Below are positions 1 through 8,652 of a stretch of DNA of 64,000 bases, one piece after another. Made by a program: the position numbers and the translations under genes. This DNA comes from Lactobacillus sp. CBA3606 (GTDB lineage: Bacteria; Bacillota; Bacilli; Lactobacillales; Lactobacillaceae): NCBI RefSeq assembly GCF_002970935.1, contig NZ_CP027194.1, positions 1,798,001-1,862,000 of the forward strand. Reading direction: 5' to 3'. Within the stretch, counting starts at the first letter, position 1, and every line of letters starts with the position of its first letter. Below the pieces are notes generated by a model. The model made no database searches. It worked only from the letters and a program-made list of their open reading frames with translations, and was not told the origin of the DNA.

Positions 1-595
1 GGATTACGATTCATAAGGCGATTCAGTTACTGATTATTGAAGGCATGGTTTATTCTAAGCGCGGTGCTGGGACCTTTGTGCGAAAGGATTTTGGTTTAAA
101 AGAACAGCGGCAAGCAACTCAGGTTGACCGCCCCTTGGAACAACGCGGACCAATCAGGGCAAAAAAGTAACTAGCAAAGTGTTAGAACTCCAGGCCCGGC
201 TACCAACGACGCATGAAGCTGAACAACTCATGATTGATGAGATGGATCCCGTGTACGTGATTCGCCGAACGCGGTTTGTGGATGGCAAGGTGTGGGCCTA
301 TGAGCATACCATTATGCCAACCAGTATTGTGACGTTAACGAAGACGGTGCTAGAAGGTTCAATCTATGGTTACTTAGAACAAGCCCGGGGCATGTCGTTA
401 GCTGGGTCGCATCGGCTAATTTCGGCGGCCAAGGCCACTACGGAAGACGTTGAAGCAATGGGGGCCCAATTGAATGATCCCGTGTTAGTGATTAATCAAG
501 TCAGTTATACGGACGATGGCCAACCCTTCGAATTATCAGAATCACATTTTCCGTATGCCAGCAGTACGGTAGTGGCAGATATTCAAGTGCACTAA
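1..595 (+). pseudogene. GntR/HutC-family regulator with UTRA domain, 5'-truncated by the window and frameshifted
   Basis: From base 3 the frame reads the end of a GntR winged-helix domain (EGMVYSKRGAGTFVRKD) and hits TAA at 165-167. The following UTRA effector-binding domain (VYVIRRTRFVDGKVWAYEH, then FELSESHFPY near the end) is in a different frame and runs to 595. Adding one G in the TTGGAA run near 137-139 joins the two halves through a natural linker (DRPLGTTRTNQGKKVTSK), so the gene looks intact apart from one missing base. Members of this family are sugar-phosphate-responsive repressors. The DNA-binding start lies outside the window. Either a recent loss-of-function mutation or a sequencing error explains it. 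UTRA family call is firm; its target is unknown. Confidence 0.8.
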
Positions 596-610
596 TGACC
601 GAAAATTATT

Positions 611-638
611 AGCCCATGGCTGTCGCATGGGCTTTTTT
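611..638 (+). terminator. Intrinsic terminator of the GntR gene
   Basis: Perfect 8-bp stem AGCCCATG (611-618) with CATGGGCT (626-633) and a T tract to 638, 16 bases after the UTRA stop codon. Confidence 0.9.
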
Positions 639-689
639 GAGTGGTTTGCATTCGGTAAATAAGAGGTGCATAATTTATTTGAAAAAGTA

Positions 690-707
690 AGCGTTTTCTA
701 AAACGCT
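690..707. promoter_or_regulatory. 18-bp palindrome just before the PadR gene, candidate operator
   Basis: AGCGTTTT-CT-AAAACGCT is a perfect inverted repeat that abuts the ribosome site (GGAGGG at 711) of the PadR-type gene. The position fits an autoregulatory site that would block a transcript or its ribosome site. It does not match the usual PadR ATGT-N8-ACAT pattern and is only loosely like a cre. Confidence 0.5.
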
Positions 708-723
708 AAAGGAGGGTCTTCAA

Positions 724-1053
724 ATGGCTGAAGATTTTTATCAACGTTTGATTGATAAGTATGAACCAATGACGGAAGCGGCTTTTTTAATTTTAGTGAG
801 TGTCCGGCAACCGATTAAAAGTGAGGCGTTACCAGCAAAAATTGCGGCGTTGACGCAGGGAAAATTGCAATTGGGATTAGGAACCTTATTTACGACCTTA
901 CATGCGATGACCAAGGATTATTTGATGACGGAGCGTTTAGACGCCGATGATCAGGCCATTTATGAAATCACTGGGAGTGGCGCAGCCGTATTGGCGGCCG
1001 AACGCGATCGCCTGCAACTACTAACCGCGATTTTAAAACAAGAACAAGTCTAA
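724..1053 (+). CDS. PadR-family winged-helix transcriptional regulator
   Basis: A 109-residue protein with the compact PadR layout: an N-terminal helix with the TEAAFLILVSV core, a wing-containing DNA-binding fold with GLGTLFTTLHAM (the family's ..GTLY..L..L recognition segment), and a C-terminal dimerisation helix (AAVLAAERDRLQLLTAIL). Start ATG is set by AGGAGGG at 710-716. A DUF2812 membrane protein follows after 35 bases, a pairing repeatedly seen in Firmicutes where PadR represses the pair. The upstream 18-bp palindrome is a plausible binding site. Ligand unknown. Confidence 0.88.
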   Translation: MAEDFYQRLIDKYEPMTEAAFLILVSVRQPIKSEALPAKIAALTQGKLQLGLGTLFTTLHAMTKDYLMTERLDADDQAIYEITGSGAAVLAAERDRLQLLTAILKQEQV

Positions 1054-1088
1054 GTACGTTAATTTAGAGTGACTGGGGAAGCGAGTCA

Positions 1089-1886
1089 ATGTGGCGTTAT
1101 CGGTTTTTAATTAAAGGATCAGCACAAGAGTTAACTTGGTTGAATCAGTTGGCCCAAAAAGGGTGGTTGCTGGCTCAGATTCGGGGAAATTGGTATCACT
1201 TTCGGCGGACGAAGGTGACTTATCGTCTATTTAGTGAGTATGTGCCCACTGAATTGATGACGACTGTGGCACCGGGTAATCAGCTGTTTAGCGTGTTAGC
1301 CACGGTTCAAGTCAAGAAGCCAGCTATTCAAATTGTTTATACGGGGAGTCCGCAAGCTGTGGTCCAAGCTATCCGGTTATCACCGGGAGATGCGTCCATG
1401 CGGTTAAAAGTCGCGCTCAGTTTACGTGATCGCGCGCTCAATACGATGAATCTATTGATTTATTTAGGCGTTGGCTTTTTTGGGTTGCTTATTTTTACCA
1501 TGGATAGTGATTTGCAACTTATCTTACTGACGGTGTATGGGGCAATTGGTATTTATGTCGTATTGCGATTTGCGAAGGCAACTAAGAATTTACAGGCACA
1601 AATCATGATTTTACGGCGCGCCACGGCAGATTATGATGGCGCATGGCTGCCAACGATGCACGTCTTTTTGACGGCCATGCCTAGTGACTTAGCGTTAGAA
1701 CCAGTAGCGAGTTTGGGCCGTTGGACGCTAGTTGGCCATAGTCATAACGGCACTTATTGGTATGACTTGCAAACATTAGCGTCAGCAGCCGAAATTAAAC
1801 AAACGCTCCAACCATTTTTACCAGCCACCACCCAAGTGAATGTGATTAGTTGGCTGGGATTAGCACCACTTGGTTGGGTTATTTAA
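1089..1886 (+). CDS. DUF2812 membrane protein, PadR partner
   Basis: 265 residues. The N-terminus (MWRYRFLIKGSAQELTWLNQ...GWLL...G.WYHF) carries the DUF2812 signature of a short soluble domain. Two hydrophobic segments follow at about residues 119-138 and 142-160 (separated by MDSD), then a ~100-residue soluble tail with no domain I recognise. Ribosome site GGGGAAG precedes ATG. It is very likely co-transcribed with the PadR gene. The family's biochemical role is not established; related pairs respond to cell-envelope stress or toxic compounds, which is only a guess here. Confidence 0.75.
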   Translation: MWRYRFLIKGSAQELTWLNQLAQKGWLLAQIRGNWYHFRRTKVTYRLFSEYVPTELMTTVAPGNQLFSVLATVQVKKPAIQIVYTGSPQAVVQAIRLSPGDASMRLKVALSLRDRALNTMNLLIYLGVGFFGLLIFTMDSDLQLILLTVYGAIGIYVVLRFAKATKNLQAQIMILRRATADYDGAWLPTMHVFLTAMPSDLALEPVASLGRWTLVGHSHNGTYWYDLQTLASAAEIKQTLQPFLPATTQVNVISWLGLAPLGWVI

Positions 1887-1900
1887 CTAATATCAAGGTC

Positions 1901-1954
1901 GGGTCCGGAGAATTAAACGGGCCCTTTTTGTGTTACCCGACGCCGGGCTTTTTT
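1901..1954 (+). terminator. Tandem intrinsic terminators after the DUF2812 gene
   Basis: First hairpin GGGTCC (1901-1906) with GGGCCC (1919-1924, one G-U pair) followed by TTTTT. Second short hairpin CCCG (1936-1939) with CGGG (1944-1947) followed by T6. The 220 bases after this, up to the next ribosome site, are AT-rich and I see no gene there. Confidence 0.7.
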
Positions 1955-2179
1955 ATAATATAAATAATATTAGGTGACATAAAATTAAAATAGTAGTACT
2001 CTGATAAAGACTAAGGCTGGGATGTGCGTTATTATTATCATTGAGTATTGAACTATTAAAATATAAATAAATAATGCTATGAATGTTGCGGTATTCGTCA
2101 TACTATTTTCATAAAATCAGTTTAAATTGTAGTTAGGGTCAATTAGGTTGACCAGGAAAAAATTAGCGAGGTGATTTTG

Positions 2180-2671
2180 ATGCGATTAAAAGATTTAACT
2201 GGAGTAACTTTTACCCGTTTAACAGTGATTGAACGGGCGGAAAGTGCCCCTAATGGCAATGCGCGCTGGTTATGCCAGTGTTCTTGCGGGCGAAAAGTGG
2301 TTGTGGACAGTTATCGGTTGCGTAAAGAAATTACGAAGAGTTGTGGCTGTTTACGGGCCGATGTCAGTCGAAAAAATATCTTTGAAAATCCTAAAACCCG
2401 TCAAAATATGGGCCGTAGTGATAATTTACCTTTATATCAAGGCACGTCCGTGGATCGCTTAAAGCCAAATAGTCGTAACCGCAGTGGTGTCATCGGGGTT
2501 TCTTTTGATCGGTGCTCACAGAAATGGGTCGCTCGCTTAATGTATCGGGGTCGCTTGGTTTTAAATCAACAATTTGCCGATATGGATGATGCTATTTTAG
2601 CGCGTAAACAGGCAGAGCAACATTATGTGATGCCCGTACTAGCCGAATATGCCAAGTCAAGCGCGGAATAA
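2180..2671 (+). CDS. AP2-domain-like DNA-binding protein with zinc-ribbon N-terminus
   Basis: 163 residues. An N-terminal cysteine cluster (WLCQCSCGRKV...SCGCL, about residues 32-59) looks like a small zinc-binding module. The C-terminal part (RSGVIGVSFDRCSQKWVARLMYRGR..NQQFADMDDAILARKQAE) matches the AP2/integrase-type three-strand DNA-binding fold found in phage and lactobacillus proteins and in AP2-containing homing endonucleases. No HNH nuclease motif is visible, so this is a DNA-binding protein without an obvious nuclease. ATG at 2180 is chosen over an upstream GTG because GAGGTG (2168-2173) is correctly spaced for it. It stands alone; such genes are often of phage origin. Confidence 0.7.
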   Translation: MRLKDLTGVTFTRLTVIERAESAPNGNARWLCQCSCGRKVVVDSYRLRKEITKSCGCLRADVSRKNIFENPKTRQNMGRSDNLPLYQGTSVDRLKPNSRNRSGVIGVSFDRCSQKWVARLMYRGRLVLNQQFADMDDAILARKQAEQHYVMPVLAEYAKSSAE

Positions 2672-2701
2672 CGCGTACATAAGTCTGATGATTAGTTGCA
2701 A

Positions 2702-2733
2702 GGTGTTTGGGATAAAATCCAAATGCCTTTTTT
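2702..2733 (+). terminator. Intrinsic terminator after the AP2-like gene
   Basis: Stem GGTGTTTGG (2702-2710) with CCAAATGCC (2719-2727, two G-U pairs), then T6. Confidence 0.75.
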
Positions 2734-2839
2734 GCTACTCTAAATTTGCGGGTATTGTTTTTGGGGAAGCGGTTGGCTGAACCTAATTGTGATACTATTA
2801 ATGAATAATAACCGATCAGCTAGAAAGGATGCGGCAAGC

Positions 2840-3499
2840 ATGGCAGTAGTTGGACGACCGCAAGATCCAAAAAAAGTGCAGCGAATCATGCGAGCAGCGA
2901 CCCATGAATTCGCTAGTCAAGGGTATACCAAGGCAAAGACCGACCAGATTGCTAAAGCGGCCCAGGTATCAAAGGGCTTAATTTTTCATTATTATGGGAA
3001 TAAGCAGCAACTTTATTTTGAAACGGTGCAAGCGGCCACGGCTTTGATCAAGGCGACGCTAAGTCCAGTGACGCCGGTAGCACCAATTGATTTAGTGACG
3101 TTAGTGGTTCAAAGTACTCAAGCTAAAGCTGATTTCGGGCAAAGTCATCCGGATGAAATGCGGCTCATGATTGCGGCGTATGGTAATGCTGAGCAATTAC
3201 CAAGCGGGATTCAGCAGCAATTAACGCAACTTTATACGCAAAGTATGGTGGCGATGCAAACGTTGATTGAAGCGGTCCTGGCGCGGATGCCGCTGCGACC
3301 AGAATTGGATCGATCAACAGTGGTGGCCCTCATTATGGGTGTCTATAACCAAATCTTTACCGAATTTCAACAGCAGTTACCGGCCCATTCAGCGATGACG
3401 ACCATGGCGGATACGCAATGGATTGTGGAACGGGCTAAGGCTTATATGCATATTTTAGAAGTTGGTTTAGTTGGACCAAAAATTGATAGTGAAAGTTGA
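2840..3499 (+). CDS. TetR-family transcriptional regulator
   Basis: 219 residues from ATG 2840, which follows GAAAGGA; an in-frame TTG 51 bases upstream lacks a ribosome site. The TetR HTH is clear at about residues 12-58 (IMRAATHEFASQGYTKAKTD and QIAKAAQVSKGLIFHYYGNK). The C-terminal ligand domain is divergent. The acyl-CoA dehydrogenase fusion gene begins 9 bases after its stop, so they are probably one transcription unit and the regulator likely controls that enzyme in response to an acyl-CoA or related small molecule (inference, by analogy with FadR-type TetR proteins). Confidence 0.88.
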   Translation: MAVVGRPQDPKKVQRIMRAATHEFASQGYTKAKTDQIAKAAQVSKGLIFHYYGNKQQLYFETVQAATALIKATLSPVTPVAPIDLVTLVVQSTQAKADFGQSHPDEMRLMIAAYGNAEQLPSGIQQQLTQLYTQSMVAMQTLIEAVLARMPLRPELDRSTVVALIMGVYNQIFTEFQQQLPAHSAMTTMADTQWIVERAKAYMHILEVGLVGPKIDSES

Positions 3500-3508
3500 G
3501 CAACGGTG

Positions 3509-5110
3509 ATGGAATTGAATTTAACAACAGAACAGGCGGCATTGTGGCAAAAGCTGACGACTTTTACCGCCCAAAAAATAACGCCGTTAGATCATGAGAT
3601 TGATCAACAAGGTCGGTTTGCGGCTGAAGCGTATGCGCTATTGGTGCAACAAGGTCTCCCACAACAAGGGTTAACGGCACCCTTTGGTCAGGGCTTGGAT
3701 ATGGTATCGCAAGTGCTATGTGTCATGGCATTAGCGCAAGGTTCCGCCAGTGTCGCCACAACATTAGCCAGTTTATGGCAAATTACAGCGCAAATTGATC
3801 GGTATGGCACGGCTGACCAGCGCGCGACTTTGTTGGCGGCGGCGCAGACTAAATTAATGGGCTTTGCCGTTACTGAACCCGGTGGCGGGAATGCGTTGGG
3901 CGTTCAAACGACGGCATTTAAAAGCACAACTGGCTGGTTATTAGATGGCGAAAAAGTGTTGATTACAAATGGGGGGCAAGCAGCTCACTATTTGGTTTTG
4001 GCGAAAACTGATCAAAATGATTTTGCCATTTTTATGATTGACGCCACGATGCCAGGTGTTAAGGTGACGCAACCAGTTGAAACATTAGGATTACGGGGAG
4101 TCGCAGTGGCTGGCTTACAATTAAATAATGTGGCCGTTACGACGACCCATTTATTAGGCCAAATCGGTCAAGGGTTAGAAATTTCACGACACCAACAAAA
4201 TATGGCCCGAATCTTCAACGGCGCTTTGGCAGCCGGAATCATGCAACATGCTTTAACGCAATTGAAACCGTATACGCAACAACGACATTTAGTTGATGGT
4301 CCCCTAAACACGTTCGCAACGGCACAAACTCAGGTTGCAACAATGGCGACAACATTACGGGCAACCCAATTATTAACGCTCGATGCAGCGCGCCAAATGG
4401 ATCGACAACCAGATTTTGCGGCCGCTGCGACGATGGCAACGTTATTTGGGAGTCAAAATGGCCTGACGGTTACAAATCAGGCCTTACAATTGGCCGGTGG
4501 TTTGGCTTACACGCGTCAATTGCCATTTGAACAATTAATGCGTGACATGCGAGCGTTAACCCTAATTGACGGCCCCGTTGAAATGCTGCAACAGGAATTG
4601 GGCGCAGCTGAGTTAGACGCGGCCAATGAGGGGCACTTAATGACTAAACAACCGGTGCCCGTAACGAAACGGATCGAAGTTGCAGATTTGCCACGGGTAA
4701 TTAAGGCTTTGCGGTTGACGGAAGAGGTCCCGGTGACGGTCGGTGGCATTCGCACTGCCAAACGAATTATTGCTTTAGGGCGCGGCGCTGATAATCCAGA
4801 AGTTTTGTTGCAAGCACAGCAATTGGCGAAATGGATTGGGGCGGCCGTGGCCGTGACCCGGCCGTTAACCACCAAGGAACAGTTTAGTATTGACCAGCAA
4901 ATTGGTACTGGTGGGGCGACGGTGACTCCGGAAGTAATTATTAATATCGGTATTTCTGGATCCGAGCAATATGTTAGCGGCATGATGGGGGCGACCCATA
5001 TCTTGTCGGTTAATCAAGATGCCACGGCAGCAATTTTTAGAGTATCACAGCAAGCGTTTGTTGGGACGGCCGCAGCATTTTTGGCTGGCGTTTTGGCAGC
5101 TTTGAAGTGA
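3509..5110 (+). CDS. Acyl-CoA dehydrogenase fused to an ETF-alpha FAD-binding domain
   Basis: About 533 residues. Residues 1-370 have the acyl-CoA dehydrogenase fold: FAVTEPGGGNALGVQT is the flavin/substrate motif, GWLLDGEKVLITNGG the middle beta domain, and QLAGGLAYTRQLPFEQLMRD the C-terminal helical domain. At the position of the catalytic Glu of the YEGT motif the protein has IDGP, with Asp354. Residues about 400-533 match the C-terminal FAD domain of ETF alpha (RIIALGRGADNPE, then NIGISGSEQYVSGM and SVNQDATAAIFRV). The ETF-beta-like part is absent here. The enzyme would reduce or oxidise an activated 2-enoyl/acyl compound with electrons passed between two flavins. GTG at 3506 is an alternative start; translation is coupled to the TetR gene. 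Substrate unknown. Confidence 0.82.
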   Translation: MELNLTTEQAALWQKLTTFTAQKITPLDHEIDQQGRFAAEAYALLVQQGLPQQGLTAPFGQGLDMVSQVLCVMALAQGSASVATTLASLWQITAQIDRYGTADQRATLLAAAQTKLMGFAVTEPGGGNALGVQTTAFKSTTGWLLDGEKVLITNGGQAAHYLVLAKTDQNDFAIFMIDATMPGVKVTQPVETLGLRGVAVAGLQLNNVAVTTTHLLGQIGQGLEISRHQQNMARIFNGALAAGIMQHALTQLKPYTQQRHLVDGPLNTFATAQTQVATMATTLRATQLLTLDAARQMDRQPDFAAAATMATLFGSQNGLTVTNQALQLAGGLAYTRQLPFEQLMRDMRALTLIDGPVEMLQQELGAAELDAANEGHLMTKQPVPVTKRIEVADLPRVIKALRLTEEVPVTVGGIRTAKRIIALGRGADNPEVLLQAQQLAKWIGAAVAVTRPLTTKEQFSIDQQIGTGGATVTPEVIINIGISGSEQYVSGMMGATHILSVNQDATAAIFRVSQQAFVGTAAAFLAGVLAALK

Positions 5111-5131
5111 GGGGAAATAGTTAATAGATCC

Positions 5132-5172
5132 AGCTTCCGAACACAAAGTGTCGTTTCGGAAGCTATTTTTTT
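5132..5172 (+). terminator. Strong intrinsic terminator
   Basis: Perfect 10-bp stem AGCTTCCGAA (5132-5141) with TTCGGAAGCT (5155-5164), then a seven-T run at 5166-5172. It ends the TetR/dehydrogenase unit. Confidence 0.93.
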
Positions 5173-5228
5173 AGGTCGTGGCGAATACCAGTCCGGGTTC
5201 TTAATGTCAAAATAAGGGGAAGTTAAAC

Positions 5229-7469
5229 ATGCAAATTCAAGATCGTATTATTCAAAATGAGCAAGTCCGGTTTACTATTTTAACGGATAAATTAATTCGA
5301 ATTGAATATTCAAAGTCTGGTCAATTTGAGAATCAAAAGACGCAACTAGTTCAAAATCGAGATTTTCCGCCAGTTCAGTTTAAAGTTTATCAAAATGAAC
5401 ATGGGCATGTTTTAGAATTAGTGACGACTGGTTTTCATCTGTACTATGATGGCGGTGAACTTGATGCTGGAAGCTTGTTTATCGATGCGGCTTCGAATTA
5501 TGGTACTCATTACAGTCGCTGGTATTACGGAGAGCCATTGACTAAAAATCTAAAGGGAACCGCCCGAACTTTGGATAAAGCGGATGGTGCTATTTCGTTA
5601 GCAGATGGTCTTATGTCTAAAGATGGTTTTAGTGTGTTAGATGATTCAAATTCGTTTATTTTAGAAAATGATCAAGTTAGTGTGCGGCAACAGCCAGAAA
5701 TTGATTTATACTATTTTGCCTATGGCCGCGATTATCGTCAGACGTTGCAAGTCTATTATCAGTTAACAGGTTTTCCACCGCTAGTGCCACGATATGCTTT
5801 AGGAAATTGGTGGAGTCGGTTTTATCCTTATACCCAAAATGAATATTTAGAGTTAATGCAAAAATTTGATCAGCAGCAAGTTCCGATTGCGGTCGCCGTC
5901 TTTGATATGAATTGGCATATAACAGCTATTCCTAAAAGATATGGTAGTGGTTGGACTGGCTATACTTGGAATCGGGATTATTTTCCAAATCCCGTTAAAA
6001 TGATGCAACAGTTGCACGCTCAGGGTCGAAAAGTGACTTTAAATGTCCATCCAGCTGCTGGTATTCGAGCGAGTGAGGTCGAGTATCCAGCCGTTGCGAA
6101 AAAATTAGAGTTAGATCGTGCTAATGAACAACCGGCTTTATTTAACTTGCAAGACAACCAATTTAAACTCGTTTATTTTAACTTTATTCATCGGCAGTTG
6201 GAACAACAAGGAGTAGATTTCTGGTGGGTTGATTGGCAACAAGGCGGCGCTCGTGGTAAGTCAAAAATTGATCCATTATGGTTATTAAACCTTAATCATT
6301 ACTTAGATAATGAACGGCAACACCCTGGAGAAGGGTTAGTACTATCGCGGTATGCTGGCCCTGGGAGCCATCGTTATCCCATCGGTTTTTCTGGTGATAC
6401 AGTTGCTTCGTGGGCCTCATTACAATTTCAACCATACTTTACGGCGACTGCTAGTAACATTGGTTACACTTGGTGGAGTCATGATATTGGTGGGCATATG
6501 CGTGGCACATATGATGGTGAATTAGCTTTGCGATGGCTGCAATTAGGTGTTTTCAGCCCGATCTTGCGTTTGCATAGTTCTAACAATATTTTCATGGGAA
6601 AAGAACCTTGGAATTATGACCAAACGATAGCACCGGTTATGATTAAATTCTTACAGTTACGGACACAGTTATTACCTTATTTGGATAGTGCTAATTATCA
6701 AACGCATGCGGAAGGCTTACCGTTAGTGCAACCAATGTATTATGGTCATCCGAATGATGAAGTGGCTTATCAAGTGCCAAACGAATATCAATTTGGACCT
6801 GCCATGATTGTGGCATCAATTACGACGCCCGCAGATTCAGTGACACAATTAGCGAAGACTAAGGTCTGGTTACCTGCGGGTACTTGGTATGATTTCTTTA
6901 CCGGCTTACGCTACCAAGGAAACCGTGTTTTTGAAGCGTACCGTGAAAAGGCGACCTATCCAGTATTTGTCAAAGCTGGCAGTATAATTCCTTTAAGCTC
7001 TGACTATATGGCGCCATTGACGCAATTACCAATAAAATTAAAACTTAAGATATTTACTGGTCAAGCGGGGACTTATGAACTCGTTGAACATTTAGGTCAA
7101 CGAAGGGCTATCACAACGATTACTTGGGATGAAGAGCAGCAGCGATTAAGTATGGTTAGTGATGATCCTACTCACTTGATTCCAGTTAATCGTGAGTACC
7201 AACCAGTATTAGTTGGGGCAACTGCTCAAATAACTGCAAGGACGGCGACCACATTTCAATTTAACGATTACAAAACTCAGTTGCAAATGCCCACAGTAGC
7301 ACGATTAGTTAAGCAACGGTTGCAATTTTCAAAGTTAAGTTTCGAAATTAAGTGGCAAATTTGGCAGGCATTTGATGAGGCTGATAACACCAATCAATTA
7401 TTAGGTTACTTATCAACGCTTAATGAAACGCAGATTAAGGCGATGATTACTGAATTGATTATTAATTAA
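5229..7469 (+). CDS. GH31 family alpha-glucosidase/alpha-xylosidase
   Basis: 746 residues, cytoplasmic (no signal peptide). An N-terminal beta-sandwich is followed by the GH31 barrel: PPLVPRYALGNWWSRFYPYT begins the catalytic domain, DFWWVDWQQGG carries the expected nucleophile Asp335, and FSGDTVASWASLQF carries the expected acid/base Asp390. WWSHDIGGHMRG is the typical distal substrate loop. The WVDWQQ form of the nucleophile motif places it with lactobacillus GH31 enzymes, not classical WxDMNE alpha-glucosidases. It presumably trims alpha-linked glucosides or xylosyl-glucosides entering through the neighbouring systems. ATG follows AAGGGGAAG. Two LacI regulators and the maltose operon follow on the same strand. 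Confidence 0.88.
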   Translation: MQIQDRIIQNEQVRFTILTDKLIRIEYSKSGQFENQKTQLVQNRDFPPVQFKVYQNEHGHVLELVTTGFHLYYDGGELDAGSLFIDAASNYGTHYSRWYYGEPLTKNLKGTARTLDKADGAISLADGLMSKDGFSVLDDSNSFILENDQVSVRQQPEIDLYYFAYGRDYRQTLQVYYQLTGFPPLVPRYALGNWWSRFYPYTQNEYLELMQKFDQQQVPIAVAVFDMNWHITAIPKRYGSGWTGYTWNRDYFPNPVKMMQQLHAQGRKVTLNVHPAAGIRASEVEYPAVAKKLELDRANEQPALFNLQDNQFKLVYFNFIHRQLEQQGVDFWWVDWQQGGARGKSKIDPLWLLNLNHYLDNERQHPGEGLVLSRYAGPGSHRYPIGFSGDTVASWASLQFQPYFTATASNIGYTWWSHDIGGHMRGTYDGELALRWLQLGVFSPILRLHSSNNIFMGKEPWNYDQTIAPVMIKFLQLRTQLLPYLDSANYQTHAEGLPLVQPMYYGHPNDEVAYQVPNEYQFGPAMIVASITTPADSVTQLAKTKVWLPAGTWYDFFTGLRYQGNRVFEAYREKATYPVFVKAGSIIPLSSDYMAPLTQLPIKLKLKIFTGQAGTYELVEHLGQRRAITTITWDEEQQRLSMVSDDPTHLIPVNREYQPVLVGATAQITARTATTFQFNDYKTQLQMPTVARLVKQRLQFSKLSFEIKWQIWQAFDEADNTNQLLGYLSTLNETQIKAMITELIIN

Positions 7470-7570
7470 ATTTAAGTGGTTTAGCGAATGGGAGCCAAAC
7501 TGACTTTCGGTGCGTGTTTTGGTGACTTTAATGCTGATATGATCACTTTGCAACCGGTTGCGCTAGCTAA

Positions 7571-7584
7571 AGTTAACGCTTACA
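7571..7584 (-). promoter_or_regulatory. cre-like operator before the first LacI gene
   Basis: Read on the minus strand it is TGTAAGCGTTAACT, 13 of 14 against the CcpA/LacI-type consensus TGNAANCGNWWNCA. It sits 37 bases before the ATG and could serve catabolite repression or autoregulation. Confidence 0.6.
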
Positions 7585-7620
7585 ATGACTAATGAAAGTT
7601 AAAATGTAGGGGGCGATTTT

Positions 7621-8628
7621 ATGGCGACAATTAAAGACGTTGCAAAATTAGCGAAGGTTTCACCATCAACGGCATCGCGCGCAATGCATGATAATCCAGC
7701 GATCAGTCAAAAAACAAAATCACGAGTTTGGCGAGCGATGGCGCGACTACATTATGCGCCGGATTTTAATGCCCAAGGGTTAGCAAACAAACGCAGTAAC
7801 GCTATTGGGGTGATTTTACCAATTGATCAACAAGAAATATTTACCAATCCATTTTTCTTGAAAGTTTTACGTGGGATCAGTGAAGCGTGTTATCATGCGC
7901 AAATGATGGTCAACTTAGCGACTGGGTCATCACAAGCTGAATTATTAAAAAGTATTGATATTATGGTTACTCAGGGAATGATCAAACGATTTATTGTTCT
8001 GTATTCAGAACGCGATGATCCAATTTTAGTTAAGCTCCAACAATTAGAGGCTCAATATGTCATAATTGGAAAACCGTATCGATTAGTAAACGAGACGCCA
8101 TATGTTGATAATGATAATATTTTAGCTGGTTCAGATGCCACCCAATTTTTAGTGGCGCATGGGCATCACGACATTTGTTTTGTGCATAATGATTTAAAAA
8201 AGATGGTTCAAAATGATCGGTTATTAGGCTATCAACGAATCATGATGGAAAATCACTTTCCAGTTAAGATGTTGGCATTACCGGCACAAGAGTATCCAGG
8301 TGGACGACAATTAGTTATTCAATACTTAACGCAACATCCAGAAATAACTGGTTTTGTGACCGTGGATGATATGTTGGGTTTACGGATTCAACAAGTGCTG
8401 CAATCATCTGAAATGGTAACTGGACGGCAAATATCAATTATTGGTTTTAATAACTCGGTTTATTCAGAAGCGGCACATCCAGCTTTAACCTCAGTGGAAG
8501 TATTCCCACGCCGTTTAGGTCATGAGGCGGCTAAAATTGCGGCGGGGTTACAAACGCACGAACATTTAACGACTAAAATTATTGTTCCCCATCAAATCAT
8601 TGAACGTCATTCTGTCGTAACCATGTAA
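7621..8628 (+). CDS. malR: LacI-family transcriptional regulator (MalR-like)
   Basis: 335 residues. The N-terminal HTH (IKDVAKLAKVSPSTASRAMH) and hinge helix region are typical, followed by a periplasmic-binding-protein-like effector domain (GVILP at about residue 59; FVTVDDMLGLRIQ and ISIIGFNNSVYSE near the C-terminal lobe). Start ATG follows GGGGGCG. It lies upstream of another LacI gene and the maltodextrin genes, so it most likely represses one of the alpha-glucan units; which of the two regulators binds which operator cannot be decided from sequence. Gene symbol is tentative. Confidence 0.85.
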   Translation: MATIKDVAKLAKVSPSTASRAMHDNPAISQKTKSRVWRAMARLHYAPDFNAQGLANKRSNAIGVILPIDQQEIFTNPFFLKVLRGISEACYHAQMMVNLATGSSQAELLKSIDIMVTQGMIKRFIVLYSERDDPILVKLQQLEAQYVIIGKPYRLVNETPYVDNDNILAGSDATQFLVAHGHHDICFVHNDLKKMVQNDRLLGYQRIMMENHFPVKMLALPAQEYPGGRQLVIQYLTQHPEITGFVTVDDMLGLRIQQVLQSSEMVTGRQISIIGFNNSVYSEAAHPALTSVEVFPRRLGHEAAKIAAGLQTHEHLTTKIIVPHQIIERHSVVTM

Positions 8629-8652
8629 AACATCATTTTCGGAGGTGTAAGT

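Noticed and set aside
690-707. cre site for CcpA at the PadR palindrome
   Set aside because: It lacks the TG...CA ends and spacing of cre; only the palindromic form is shared.
2180-2671. Homing endonuclease call for the AP2-like protein
   Set aside because: No HNH, GIY-YIG or LAGLIDADG motif was seen; only the DNA-binding module and a cysteine cluster are present.
4516-4983. Long open frame on the minus strand inside the dehydrogenase gene
   Set aside because: Shadow of the plus-strand gene: no ribosome site, Cys/Ser/Ile-rich translation with no known fold.
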